Origin: Eleusine coracana subsp. coracana
Lineage: Eukaryota; Streptophyta; Magnoliopsida; Poales; Poaceae
Length of the DNA stretch: 64,000 bases
Direction: 5' to 3'
NCBI GenBank assembly: GCA_032690845.1
Contig: CM064422.1
Location: forward strand, 2,232,001 to 2,296,000
Shown here: piece after piece, positions 44,872-57,400 of the stretch
How positions within the stretch are numbered: position 1 is the stretch's first letter
How the letters are laid out: each line of letters opens with the position of its first letter
The notes under the pieces: generated by a model
Database searches by the model: none
Told to the model about the DNA's origin: nothing
What the model saw: the letters and a program-made list of their open reading frames with translations, nothing else
Made by a program: the position numbers and the translations under genes

Positions 44872-46340
44872 TGTAGGATCGAAGGACCCCGGCTAGAGGG
44901 GGGGGGAGGTGAATAGCCGAATTAAAAATTTAAAAGCTAACTATCCAACTAATTGTGGAATTTAAAGACAATTGGATAAAAGCAAGAAATTGACAACTAA
45001 ACCTAGGTTAGAGCTAAAGTAGGGTAACAATCCTAGGTGACATACATCAATCAATTTCTAGTATGTAGACAACATATGAAAATACAAGTCAAGAGACAAA
45101 GGATATTTTCCCGTGGTCTCGGTGATTTGCCGATCACCCCTAATCCACGTTGAGGCGGATTCAAGCGTATGAAGTGCTTCTCTTCTCAAGTATCCACTTC
45201 TCCACCACCAAGAAGGGCTCACAAAGAACAACTTGAGATAGAAAACAATCAATACCTTGAACCTCTCCAAACCTCGATTCCACTAGGGTTGCTCTTCACC
45301 ACTCCGGTGAGGTGAGCACCGCACCTCTCACAAGAATCCGGACCTCCTTCACAAGCTTCTTGAAGGGCTCACGAATTTGACTCTTCCAAGCCGTCTAGGA
45401 GGCGGCAACCTCCAAGAGTAACAAGTCGATGACGCTTGCTTGAGGATCCCAAGTGCCACAATGCTCAAAACACTCAAGATTAGGGCACTCACACTCACAC
45501 ACTTGCAATCTTTCCACTAAGGCTTTGTGTGAGAAGGGAATGAGCTCCAAAGGGTGTACAATACTTTTCTAATCACCAAGAGAACCTCTATGCACGGTAT
45601 AGAGGAGGTATATATAGGTCACCCTTTGAAAACTAGCCGTTACAGCTTTCTGCGCACCGGACGGTCTGACCGTGACTCCCCACGGTCGGACCGTCGTACA
45701 ACCCAACGGCTAGTTTGACTTTCAGACTCGTTCTGGCACGAGCCCGACGGTCAGACCGTCATCACCCACGGTCAGACCGTTGGGACACTTTCAACTTTTA
45801 CCCGAGAACAAAGTCTCTGCCGACACCAGACATGCACCGACGGTCAGACCGTGGTTAACGATGGTCAGACCATCGGGCAATCACCCGAGCAACCAGAGAG
45901 GCCACTCCTCTGGCCGTCTCTGGAGAGCATCGGCGGTCAGACCGCGGGTCCTGGCGGTCAGACCGCCAGGTTTGACCTGCCAACCCCCCTTCTTTTACTC
46001 TTTGCTTTCTCTCAAGAATATGGGCACACTCAACTCACACAGAACCACTCACAAAGATAGGAATTGAGCATTTGTGGCAACCATGGATACTCAAGGTCAT
46101 TTCATCGATCCCTCTTGATAGTACGGCATTTAACCTATAATCCGGTCACTCATCTCTAATCTCTTTATGACCGGTAAAATAAAAAAACCCTATCAAGAAT
46201 AATCATCCATATGTATATCACTTCATCCATCATTCCATCCCTTGTTTTGACTACAACCATAATCATCTCAACAACGTAGTTAGTAAAAAATAAGGATCGT
46301 CATTAATTACCAAAACACTAAAAAGGGCCTAGATGCTTCA
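44872..46340 (-). repeat. 5' LTR of the Sirevirus-like element
   Basis: 1469 bp, the promoter-bearing copy for the - strand transcript. It has the same eight palindromes (about 45660-45970) and the same TATA-like run (about 45610-45617). Differences from the other LTR are concentrated in the outer quarter near 46100-46320. Confidence 0.95.
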
Positions 46341-46345
46341 GCCAC

Positions 46346-47515
46346 AAGCACGTTCCAGGGAATAGTGGTGCCGATCTCCTGTGGCTCAACTCGTTCGGAC
46401 GTTTTGACTCTTGAGGCTGATAGTCCACGGCTGGCCAAGTGTGTTCACAAATGTCGCTGTCGCATGATATAAGGAAGGCACTTGGCCTAGAGATTGCCAA
46501 ATATTAGTTTCAGATTTATACTGCATAACATAAAAAAGAGTTTAACTTTATGAGCATAGAACTCTATAAGTATCATTAACAACTCATCGTAGTGACACTG
46601 ACTTTGTAAAATGTAGTTTTCTTTAATTTCTTAACCGTTTACAACAATAAAAACATTAAGACTTAAAAATTATGTCTATAAATATATGCATTCACGATGA
46701 GTGTTGCATTTGTAAACCTTAACTACTGACATTATCGTGATAAGAAAATATGTTGAGTCATCTATGTTGATCCGTTTATAAAACGTAGTAATCTATCCAT
46801 ATACTTATCTTATCTCTTCTTTTCTTAGAAAACAAAGAACTTTAACAACGCAAGAAACACAATGTCATCTATATTGATTTGTTCACCATTTAAAAAAAAG
46901 CTTTATCGATACAAACGAACATGCTGACTCGTGTTTTCTAAAATAGAAATACATACTTAAGAAAAAAAAATATCACAGACACGACACGACACATTCACGC
47001 ATTTTCAATTTTCATCAAGAAAAAGATATCACGGACACGACACGGCACATCTAAACTAGTAAGAAATATCCACATCTAAACGGAAATCATGCACTATCAA
47101 TCTGACATACCACCCAATCTAAGCTCGGAAAGATTTATCAAGAAAGCAAAAAGACAGGTAAATATATATATAAAATCCTCAAAAGCAAGTTTTTTTTTCT
47201 CGGAAACACTGAGCAAGCAGGTCACGCCGCCCCAGCCGAACGCAACCCGCCCGAGGCGACTCCGAGCGGCCCAAAAAAGGCGAGCGAGCACGGAACAAAT
47301 AGTAAAAAAGGGTGGAAAAGGAAAAAAGAAAAGAAAAAAACAAGGCGCCCTCACGGCAAGGAACTCCCACCTCCTATCTTCCTCCCTCTCTCCTCTCTCG
47401 AGCCCCGCACAAATCTCTCCTCCCCCCTCTCGCCCTCGCCGCATTGCCCGCCGACGACCGCCGCCGGGGAGAGAAGGAAGAGCGCGGGCGAGAGGGCGCC
47501 GGCGGAGCGGGTAGC
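46346..47515. other. Nudix gene upstream region
   Basis: AT-rich to about 47180, then GC-rich 5' UTR and promoter of the Nudix gene. A 23-bp motif around ACACGACACG occurs twice (about 46976 and 47032). No TATA box assigned. Long frames on the - strand at 47097-47618 lie in GC-rich leader DNA and are not genes. Confidence 0.45.
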
Positions 47516-50500
47516 ATGTGCGACTTGGTGGCCCGCACGGGCCGGCACCAGCAGCGGTACGAGGATGGCCGTCGGCTAGTGGCCGGGTAAGTGCGAGATT
47601 GATTGATTGCCTTCCCAATTATTGCTACCAGTGCTTGAAAGTTCCCTCCTTGATTGGATTCGATTGGATTGGAGGGCGATTTCTACCTGCGCTCGTGCGT
47701 GGGGGCTCATCGCTCTCTTGACCTAATGCTGCGCCCGGTGCGGTGCGCGTCGTATTCTCTATCCCCGTACGGCATGGTAGCATTGGCTCAGGGGAATAGA
47801 TGCGTTCGATCCTGGAGGTGTGCCTTTGGGGAATTGGGGGCTGGATTGTTTCTTGCTGGTGTTTTGAATGCTTTCCCTTTTTTCTTGCCCCCCCCCCCCC
47901 CCCCCCCCCCCCCCAAAAAAAAACTGTAGTATGCAGTCAGGTAACCATATATGAATTGATGTAAGCAACGAGCAAGAGAGGTGTTAATCACTTTTCAGCA
48001 TCTTAGTTTGTAACACCTGGTGACAGCGACAGTATTGAGATTGCCATATATTTATTTCACTTGGTGCGTATTGTAAGCTAGGATTTGGTTTCATTGGAAA
48101 AACAAGCTAGGATTTGTGGTGGATGTGACTTTCTCGAAGTGAGATGTAAGAGCGGCTCAGTTTACATTATTGGATGAAAGTAGGACGTGATACACAGGAG
48201 TAGAGTACTAGAGTGTGTTAGCTTCTGATGAATGGTTTGCATCCCAATGTGAAGTGGCTCTATATTGCAGTTCAAGTCAGTATCGATAGATGTAAGATAG
48301 CTACAGTTTGGAATAATCTGTGTCTTTCGGTGGGTATAATTGTCAGCATCAATGATGTCAAAAGATTGACGTCAAAAGGTCACGAATCATTGTTGATAAT
48401 CCAGGTGTTTGTTCATGATAGGTGCCTTATGTTACGCCAGATTTTTATCATAAGATCCTAGCTAGCTTCTATTTTCTCATAGCTGGACCAGACATTTGTC
48501 TGTGGCCTTTTGCAATTATATGAAGAGCGTGTTTGAAATGGTGCCTATTATTCAGGCTATTACATATTGACAGCAGGATTACTCTATGGAAAGGCCCCTC
48601 CAAAGTTAATCAAATTTTTAGATGATACTAGTAAATTACATACTGTTGCAAATTTGTTACCTTAATGTATAGATGTTGTAAAATGCAACTCCTTAATATT
48701 CAAGGGCACATGTCAATGATCATTTATTCCTGTTGTTAGCTGGTGAGTCCTACTTCCTCTCCAGACTTGATTTTTTCTTTTTTGTTCCACAACTATTGCC
48801 TAGAATATCTCTTTAAGATTTAGTATGCTCTCTAACTCAAGTAGTCAGAAATATAGGAAACTTAGTTTTCTTGTACAACAATTGTTTTTGCTTATGTCCA
48901 AAGAAATTATGTCGTGAATGTTTTCCATAGTGACATATCTGTGTATTGTCTGAATAAGGTCATTGTTCTGCAGATGCATACCATTCAGGTATAGATCTAA
49001 TAACGATGAAACTTCTGACAATGGACATAAAAAAGTTGTGGAAGTTCTCATGATTAACTCCCAAAGTGGTCCTGGTCTTTTGTTCCCAAAGGTAACGTAC
49101 TGTAATCACTTCCTTGTGGAATGTCCATTTGACCGTTATAATATAATGGTGTGTAAAATTACATATCTGCAAAGTTTTGCTTGATAGCTAATTACATGAG
49201 TTACAGTTTTTTCTTTTGGCAAATTTGTCCTGTTTTGGCGTGTAAACACCATAACATATCAGAGTGCTGATTAATTTCAGCCACCTCCCATGTGCAAACA
49301 TGTTGTGCCTCTCAGAGAGGTTATGATGAAGTAACTAGAGTGGTCTAACACTGAGTTGCTGATGTGAACACCGATTTCCTTACTATAAGAAATTTGCAAT
49401 TACCATTCATTAATGAGCTTGATTGCAAGCTTGGATTTCACTTTTTTCTTTATGGGACAATTGTGTTATTACCCTCACTTTCAATTTTGAATTATGATTT
49501 TACCCTCACTTTTTAGTTTTTGTGATTTTACCCTCACTTTTCAAAAATGAAGCCACACTTTACCCCTACTCCGTTAGAGTTGGTTAAGGGTGTTAAATCA
49601 GATATAGAAAGACAACGTTACCCTTGTTAAGATATTGTGATTTTACCCCCACATTAGTCTAAACTATGGTTTAATCCATATTTTTTTATACATGCATGTA
49701 TCTGGATAGATTAAATTTATTTTTGAACAATAAAAGTTGTACAGTTCTATAGGTATTTGAAATATTCAAATTTTAAATATTTTACAAAATTAGATTGAAT
49801 TTAGTCATAATTTGCATAACATTATTGCACCACTGACCATATAAAAGATCCTTGTATTTCTTTGGCTATGGTGATCTGCAAGAAATAAAGCTAATGTAGA
49901 TGAACGAACGGCTACGGTGGCTGATGGCTGATGTGTGTAGTTCGATGCAATGTCACTTGCAGTATGTTCAGAAGCGTGGGATGGGTATTTGTGATTCAGG
50001 ATTGCATTGCACGGTCTTGGTGCTGGAATCAGGAGCGGGTACTGATCTAAGAAAGACGTGCGGCTCGCGTGTAGAAAGCTCCAGCTCCCCGCCCTCCCGT
50101 GCCTGCTCCGCATGACGTTGCTCCCTCACGCATGCCCCTGCCTTCTCCCTTGCACGTTGTCGTCTTGCTGCCCTCCTGCAGTGCTAAGCCACGCCACTGT
50201 CAGCCTGCGCCGCCACTGCTGTCATAGGTTAGGCTTCGTGCAGCCAAATGCACACGCTGGATTGAGAAGCAGCCCTGAGAAGGTCAGGGCAGTTTGGTCT
50301 TTCTCCTTTTTCCAATCTTTTTCCCTTTTTCTTTAATCTGTTAATCCAAATTACTTAACAGACTTCAAAACTTGGGCCCAACGGCAGCTTCAAATCGAAA
50401 AAGCGAGCGTAAAATCACAAAATCTAAAAAATGAGGGTAAAGTTACTATTTGGATTGAAAGTGAGGGTAAGAACATGATTGCCCCTTTTTTTAGTTATTT

Positions 50501-52509
50501 GGCTTGTTGATATGTTTGCAAATACTAATATATGTGATGGGACTCTTAGATATGTCTAGTGTTAGATTTGCTTACTTTCATGTTTCAGGGAGGATGGGAG
50601 AACGATGAAACTGTTGAAGAGGCAGCCGCTCGAGAAGCTGTAGAAGAAGCTGGAGTTCGTGGTGATATAGTGGTAAGATACTTGTAATGCGTTGTACTCT
50701 TATTTGGAAGCTACATTTCATTTATTAATGTTTAAAAATGGTTAATATGTACCATATGCTGACTGCTATACATGTTTCTTCTATGTTTCTATCTTGACTC
50801 ATGGGACTGATTTGTAGGTGATCATGGAATCAATATCTATCGTGTAAATTTATCCTTTTCAGTATTATGCTTAGCTAGCCACATGTTTTGGACTTGATTG
50901 TGTTCTATGCCTCATTTGATATGATGCTGTGGTTATCGGCCTCCAGTTGTATGATCTTACATGGGAGCTTGACTCCTTGGAACTTGAATGGTTAATAGTT
51001 GTATGTGTATTATAATGCATCCAATTTGCACTATTATTCTTTCTTTGTTGTATTGCATGTTACTTAGCTGGGAGCAGTCAGAACTCAGCAGTTATTAGTG
51101 GCCTTTTCTCTGCTGTTTCCTCACAAGCTCTATGAGAGATGACTCACATTAGTATCTGTAAGTTAAATGAGTCTAATAAGGTGCAACAGCATGTATCATG
51201 TAAACAACAAAACACTGACAAAACGTTTTCTTGTGGTAAAGAAATTATACTTGCCTAGGGTGTATTTTCTTATGTAGTTTACCTAGCAATGCAAGCATGG
51301 GATACTTTAGTGGAAAGTAACATGAGATGCTGATTTTATGGGCTGGCTGTTGTGTATTTGTCCTTCTTTTTAATTCATTCTGCACTATGCTGTTAAATGA
51401 TGTGTCATCGTGGTTACATTAAGATCTTCATAGGGGAGTTTAACTCCCTTGTACACAGAAAGCTATCCTAAAATAGTTGAATGCTTCTCAGAATCCATCG
51501 AGTCACATTAAGTCAGAGCTTATGATTGTACAGTTGTATAGTCTCATTAGTGCCCTTTCTGCTGTTGCCTTCCACATATGTTATATCAGACATGACCCTC
51601 ACCGAATAATATTCTTTACTTTAATGTTTTTAGTGACATGCAGCAGGTATCATGCTATACTGAAATGGGCAACTGACATAAATCATACTTGGCTGGTTTG
51701 CAACTCTCTTAGGATTTATTGCAAAAAAAAAAATGTCTAGTAATGCAAGCAGGACATACTTTCATAGTGGAAGGAACATGAGATGCAAATTGTGGTGGTG
51801 TGCCATGATGCTGATGTTTAATAGTTATGTCTGCTGGAAAGATTGTTGCTTTGTTTAGCATGCCCGTCAATCGTCCCAAGTTGGAACTCTTCTGTCCAAA
51901 CTTAAGGTTCTTCCACTATGCAGACATCCTGCATGTTATAAGCACAAACTATTTTGCTTAGTGGAGGTACCATGAAATCAAATCATTATCTTTTCTAGAA
52001 GGTTATTGGAGCTTGCTGAATGCATGTAGCTCCATCGAAGTTGAGCCTTAGATTCTTTTTTTTTCCTTTGCCTGGTCTTTAGTGGTTAATCATGATGAAA
52101 ATATACACCCGTATGTCCCTGGCCTAATTTGATATGTATTGTTGCAACAGCACTTATTTGATGTATTAATCAATGCCTTTTACCAATTGCAATTACTTAT
52201 GGCTAATGTTTTGTCATTCTTTCTCTGAATCAGCACCATCTGGGATTCTACGACTTCAAAAGCAAGACACATCAAGATGCATGCTGCCCTGAGGGTATGT
52301 GCAGAGCTGCCGTGTTTGCCCTGCATGTAAACGAAGAGCTGACCTCATGGCCTGAGCAGAGCACCAGGCAGAGGACTTGGCTCACTGTTCCTGAAGCCGC
52401 GTCAAGGTGCAGGTACCAGTGGATGCAAGAAGCCTTGCTTACAGGCTTCACCGACTGGCATGATAAGTGGAGCAAAGGTGGTGGTGGTACTAACTGTGAT
52501 CCGGCCTAA
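47516..52509 (+). CDS. NUDT: Nudix hydrolase, four exons
   Basis: A small hydrolase of nucleoside-diphosphate-linked substrates (in this plant clade, diadenosine polyphosphates, inositol pyrophosphates or related). Exons: 47516-47586, 48974-49091, 50589-50672, 52234-52509; all junctions GT-AG and phase-consistent; 549 nt, 182 aa. The Nudix box fills exon 3: GGWENDETVEEAAAREAVEE with the following AGVRG fits G-x5-E-x7-R-E-x2-E-E-x-G-V fully. Before it stands VVEVLMINSQSGPGLLFPKG; after it HHLGFYDFKSKTH and a conserved C-terminus (WMQEALLTGFTDWHDKW). No transit peptide is obvious. It best fits the plant NUDT4/12/13/16/17/18/21 group, and the member cannot be fixed by eye. Introns 1-3 are long (1387, 1497 and 1561 bp), and intron 2 has a 1.03 kb transposon. 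Confidence 0.95.
47888..47914. repeat. 27-base C homopolymer in Nudix intron 1
   Basis: Uninterrupted C run followed by an A run. Length is likely polymorphic or uncertain. Confidence 0.9.
49454..50485. mobile_element. MULE-like non-autonomous element in Nudix intron 2
   Basis: 1.03 kb bounded by inverted repeats of about 90 bp: left GGGACAATTGTGTTATTACC, reverse complement of right GGGGCAATCATGTTCTTACC, continuing through three copies each of a (T)TTACCCTCACTTT-like motif. The 9 bases outside the ends (TTTCTTTAT and TTTTTTTAG) agree at 7 of 9, fitting an old 9-bp duplication. No transposase. The inside at about 49900-50290 is GC-rich, unlike its AT-rich arms, and may be captured DNA. Confidence 0.7.
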
Positions 52510-53049
52510 TTGCCAGACCATCACCAGTCGCCCAGTTCATATTTGTTCCTCTTCTCGTTCCCCTAGGCTGAGCTCCAACCTTGCAGATTGCAATAATGCA
52601 GTGTACTTCTCTTGATGGTTGGTAGGTCATTGACCCTTCATGTCACATGTCAGGATGGTTATCTAGTTTAGTGAGTTATCTCATTAAGACGAGAATTCTC
52701 ACAACTTTTAAGTGTCAATTCTCGTGCCTATTATTTCTCAGTCTCAGCTGCCTTCGTCATGGTGCCGTGCACTATGCGTATTTTGTAACTCGCTCCTGAT
52801 TCTGGATACTCGTATGATATGTATTAACAATTATGCCTGAAATTAAAAAGTTCTCTATTGGCTAGAGTAAGTCACCACGCATTGCTTCCAGAACCTTACG
52901 TTTTGCCTTATCATTCTTTAATACAATCAACACATATTGCTAGTCTGCTCGGTATTGTACGTGGAAGTTGCGGCTTGGCTACACAATGAGCCGGGATACG
53001 CCTGTTGAAACCTAAGAGTAACATAACGAAAGTCGCCACATTCGAATCC
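52510..53049. other. Nudix 3' UTR and flank
   Basis: 3' UTR of the Nudix gene, probably ending by about 52850. Nothing else recognised. Confidence 0.5.
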
Positions 53050-53202
53050 AAAAGAAAGGGGAAAAGGGAAAATCGACGAGAAAAAAAAGGGAGGGGTAAA
53101 AAAAAAACTCATATGTGCTGCGAGCAAAAGAAAGGGGAAAAGGGAAAATCGACGAGCAAAAAAGGGAGGGGGGTAAAAAATAAGAGCTCATATGTGCTGT
53201 GA
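53050..53202 (+). repeat. 76-bp tandem duplication
   Basis: Two adjacent purine-rich units start at 53050 and 53126, each with AAAAGAAAGGGGAAAAGGGA and ending near CTCATATGTGCTG. Differences are small indels in A and G runs. Lies 80 bp from the tRNA gene's 3' end. Confidence 0.85.
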
Positions 53203-53279
53203 ACTAATCAAGAAGATCAGTCAGTTGTGACGGACCCAACCAGTCACATTAGCACATGGCTTAAATCATTGCTCTTTGG

Positions 53280-53368
53280 TGGGGTGAGAGAGGCTCGAAC
53301 TCTCGACCTCAGGATCACTCGCCATTTAGCTATGAGACCTACGCGCTAGCCAACTGCGCCACCACCCC
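53280..53368 (-). tRNA. trnM-CAT: Elongator tRNA-Met (CAT), with intron
   Basis: 89 nt on the - strand. The acceptor stem GGGGTGG pairs with TCACCCC (one G-T), with A as discriminator. The anticodon loop reads CTCATA. A short intron of about 15 nt (GCTAAATGGCGAGTG) follows the base 3' of the anticodon, the canonical place, and the mature body resumes with ATCCTGAGG. Internal promoter boxes are visible (A box in GGCGCAGTTGGCTAGCGCG, B box in GAGTTCGAGCC). Plant elongator tRNA-Met genes normally carry such an intron. Mature length about 74 nt without CCA. Confidence 0.96.
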
Positions 53369-56300
53369 TTGTAGTGGTGTATTGCTGTATTAGAGGACCA
53401 ACTTGTTCTACTTTACAAGGTTATTATGTGCTCAACTCTTGTACTGCCCATATGTAAACCTGTGTAGATTCGATTACTATGACCCTCTATTTGAATCATG
53501 AAAGCACTTGAACAAACAAACAAATAGAGGGAAAAGGCATGCTGAAATAATTGGTGATGGTACACTTTTTAAATTTGCAGCTCCTTGAGTAATTTGATTT
53601 TTTTTTTTTCAAAAACATTCAAAAGCAACAGCGTACGGGTGTGCCTATCATTCATTTATAGCTTGTGGTCCTTTTATATGCTTAAAACTCTCACATTCCA
53701 CGCCTTAGATTCAGCCGAGAAGGCCGAAAAGCACAATGATTCCGCCCTTTGCTCAGGCTACTCTTTCTTCTCTCGTTCATTAATTCGTACCCAAAGCGCA
53801 CATCAGAACAACAACCCGTCTCTTTATCGTCAAATGGGCTAGGCGCCGAAAGACGGAGTTTCAACGACTTTCATAAGATGATTATGCCTTAAGCACATAT
53901 CTTTTTCGATGAACAATTATACGGCCTAGATGCTAGGCCTAGCTATAAGCTGTTGTTGAAACCACGCAGAATGAATCCTACTCGAGAATTCGATGCAACT
54001 TTGCTTTGCTCTTCTAACGTACTGTATTTCGTTCCTTTCTAGATAGTGCTTGCATGCGTCCATGCATTGTTCCGTTGTGTGCTATCAATTATCAAGTCAC
54101 GGTCACTTCCATCAGGTAGCCGGAAATCGGCTTTGATCGAGCTACCTGCTGGCCAGCTGGGTAGCTACCTATGGACGCAACGTTTTACTGTTGTGATCTG
54201 GAGCCCTAGTCGCAATAGAATCATTCAAAATGAAAAAAAAAGGAAAAGAGATGGGATAATCGTTTCCTTTTCTTGACACAGCAAGTCGGATAAAAGTTCC
54301 ACAAGGTAGTTTCTGTAACGGGAATGGTACCAATGCAAGGTCTTCTCACTCTTGAGTGCGTTCAACCAATCAAAGATATTCCATGATAGGATGTCTCTAT
54401 TTGTTTCTATTTTCTCTAGGCTAAAAAAAGATATATAGTGCCCCTATTAAAATTTGCCAATGGAAATAAGCTTGGGGAAAGAAACGTCTGCCAATATGAT
54501 TCAGATTTTCACATCAGGATGTGAGTTGTGTGATCTATCAGCCTTGTGTACCTATAAAAGGAAAAAAAAACACCAGCAATAATGCTTCAAGTTGTTGAGA
54601 GCAAGATTTTCTTTATTGAAAAAAAAAAGTTGAGAGCAAGATCATACACCACTCTCACTGACTCATACATGATTTTTAACATGATATATATGCCATGTAT
54701 TTTGACATAAGCGCAGCATGGGAACATCTCTTTGCACCGAAAGAGAAAAAATATGCATAGTTCGTATGGGTTAGTCAAGGCTAGAATCGGATGCATAGCC
54801 ATAAGAACTCCCCAAAAAGAGGGATGGTTAGACTTTCTATTTCTGATTAAAGGTCGATCATTAAGAATCCTCTAATATATAATTCAAAGGGCAATGCATG
54901 ACAGAGAAAACGATGGCAGTTAGTAACATAATACAATACTTCAAGAAGTTGGAGTTTAAATAGTGTGAGTGTGAGAAGTTCTCTTCGAGGGTTTGTGCCG
55001 TGGATGGACGAACACGAGTTTCGAGGAATACAGTAAGCTAGAAGCATTTAAATATTTCTTTACTAACAAAAACAACAACTTTTGAGTGCTGTTCCTTTTG
55101 CATTCAGTGGAAGAATATGTTCCATTTCTATCTACACGCAAGTGATGAACTGCTCTAGTGAGATTTTTGCCTGAAATGAGGCTGCCATTATATATGCTAT
55201 AATTTTTTGAGTATCATGCATAGACATAGACTAGTTCATCCAAATTCACAATGCCTTTTTTTGTCAATACCTTATTTCCTATTTAACTTGTTGAAGAAAT
55301 ACTCCTAAATTTCGGCTGTTAGGTTTTATTTTCAAATCCAGATTTTGGGGAGTTGCGCACTATGACTAACAGTTGATCCATTGAATAATTTAGAAAATAA
55401 AATAATGTATTAAAGTTAGTTTGAAATAACTGACTCGAGAAGCAATGAGATTTTTCTTTCTCGAATACGCAAGAGAGTTGCACATCTTTGTATTAAGCAA
55501 TGAGATAAGTCTTCATATTTTTTGTTTCATTAAGATTGTATTTATGTGCAACATGTTTTCCCAACCAGCGGGGCAGCTCTACATAGAATCCAAGTGCTGT
55601 GACCAACAATCAGGGTTCGAGTCATCCCACTTGCTACAAAATACTAGCTAGTAGTTTTGAAAAACTATTGACGAGTAGTTTGAGGGTAATTTTATAATTG
55701 CACTATTAATTAATAAATATATGTTTATTTTTATGATATAATATTAAGCATACCAAATCATTAAAACATTAGTTTATCTCAAAAAAATATAAAATATTCG
55801 TTATTAATTAGATTGTTAATACAACTTTATTTATAACAATAAAATTAATTACTATAAATCTATAACCTTATTTTTTTTATATTGCGCTCAACTTGAGAAA
55901 CTACTGGCTAGTAGTTATGATTTTAGATTATGAAATCTATACCGTTAGATCAAACTACTGACCAATAGTTTCAATATTTTGGACAGTAAAACTTCTCACA
56001 AAATATTGTGCGGAATGCATAATAGCATTGCTAGTGGTGTACAAAGCTTATGGATTTGCTTCATCCGATATTCTAATTCTCGACTACATAGCATAATTCA
56101 AAATTAATTGTCTATATATACAATGTGTCGTTTTATTTGCAAGAATGAGTTTAACCAGTTCTCTAGGCGTAAAGATTTATGAATCATGCTTCTGAGCTAA
56201 ATAGCTACTTAAATAGGCCCTAATCACTTTCCACGGTCCTTGATAAAATCCTTGATAAATTATTTGCAGTCTTCCTCATATTCTTCTCCTTTTGGCCTTT

Positions 56301-56526
56301 ACTACTGGCACGCGTGTGTGATAATAGCATCAAGGCTTGGCATGTCGAAAGCGAAAGGTAACTGCAAAATTCCCTTCAAAATCAAAACATTAACATACCA
56401 TAGTTTGATGCTCCAGGCACAACTGTAAAAGGGGAGGATAGCCATCCATACTTTATATCATCATTTGCATCCCAATTTTCAATTTTATCAGAGGGCATAG
56501 CGTACCCTAGACTCTAGAGAGCTAGA
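53369..56526. other. Intergenic AT-rich DNA
   Basis: No gene recognised. 55640-55985 may be a degenerate MITE: AACTATTGACGAGTAGTTTGA on the left resembles the reverse complement of the right part (AACTATTGGTCAGTAGTTTGA), but ends and target duplication are unclear. Confidence 0.4.
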
Positions 56527-56874
56527 ATGACCGGTGGAAGAACCAGAAACTCACTCAAGTCCAATGTAAGCGAAGAGGCCAATATGCTTTTCCATGCTAC
56601 TTTCTTAGGGAGAAGAAAATTGTTCCAAGTGGAGGTGAATACTAAGAATCCATGAATTCATTTTGGCACAAAAAGGTATTCCAGGGTTGCCCTATGGGAG
56701 ACGTGCAATCTTCGCGATGATGAGAATATATCATCGTTTCAGAAGGAAGCACCAAGTGCAGAATCAGATGGTTCAGATCAATCCAGGCAGCAATCATACG
56801 CATATTTTACTAAGTCAACAAGAGTTTCTATTGAAGGCATGAGTTTTTTTTTACGTTTTTTATTCGACAGATAG
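56527..56874 (+). pseudogene. Possible gene or exon relic
   Basis: A single frame of 116 codons is open from ATG 56527 to TAG 56872-56874 apart from one TGA at 56653-56655. It reads MTGGRTRNSLKSNVSEEANM and FHATFLGRRKLFQVEV before the TGA, then YSRVALWETCNLRDDENISS and a Ser/Gln-rich stretch after it. The composition on both sides is protein-like, and the surroundings are otherwise full of stops. I do not recognise the family. Confidence 0.3.
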
Positions 56875-57400
56875 GTACTGTACTGAGAGGTTCAAAATAT
56901 GAATCTTGAAGAATAGTTTGGTTGACGGGTCACATGCAAAGGTTCATATCACTCATGTACTAGTTTTTATGCTAGGGCAGTATGCCAATGAAATGACAGA
57001 GCAGTAATCCGTCTGATGCAAGTTCGTCCGCCTGCTTTGGGATTTGGAATCGGAATTCATGTGGAGCTGGTTGTCGTGACTGGATAGAACGAGCGCCACC
57101 TAGCTAAGATAGGCATCAAGGATGCGTGCGTGCTAACATTGTTTTCAAGCAGATCAATAAATTTGGATTCTCGCTTAAGATAAAGCTAGTGACAAGATCG
57201 AAAGGCTAAGGTTAGTGGCCTGTGTAAGACTTACTAAGACATGAGGATTTGCTCGAAGCAGCTCCACTTTGCACCGTCGTTTAACTATTAACCGATTTGT
57301 CTTTGTGCATCACGTAGGCGGTAGGCACCTATCTGTAGCTAGAGGTTAAATTGTCCCATAGGAAAAGGACAAAGCTTGCTTACGTGCACATTTTGTCTGA

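Larger units (their letters stand above)
34246..46340 (-). mobile_element. Complete Sirevirus-like Copia LTR retrotransposon, 12.1 kb
   Basis: Reverse orientation, so the 5' LTR is at the right. LTRs are 34246-35715 and 44872-46340; each starts TGTAGGATCG and ends GATGCTTCA on the + strand. The same 5 bp GCCAC flank both ends (34241-34245 and 46341-46345). Between them on the - strand: a primer-binding site, gag with two zinc knuckles, protease, integrase, RT-RNase H, a 1.8 kb non-coding stretch with LTR-like palindromes, a third ORF in the envelope-like position, and a polypurine tract. Integrase before RT marks Copia. LTR length, total size, palindrome clusters and an extra 3' ORF fit the Sirevirus lineage. 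By eye the LTRs differ at roughly two dozen sites in 1.47 kb, so insertion is recent. Several in-frame stops make it non-autonomous. Confidence 0.95.

Noticed and set aside
47097..47618. 173-residue - strand frame over the Nudix leader
   Set aside because: Falls in a GC-rich 5' UTR and first exon. The peptide is Arg/Pro/Gly-rich with no domain, and the + strand exon is fixed by splice phase.
55640..55985. Degenerate MITE
   Set aside because: Only about 21 of 25 bases pair in the arms and the ends and target duplication are not clear, so it is mentioned but not called.
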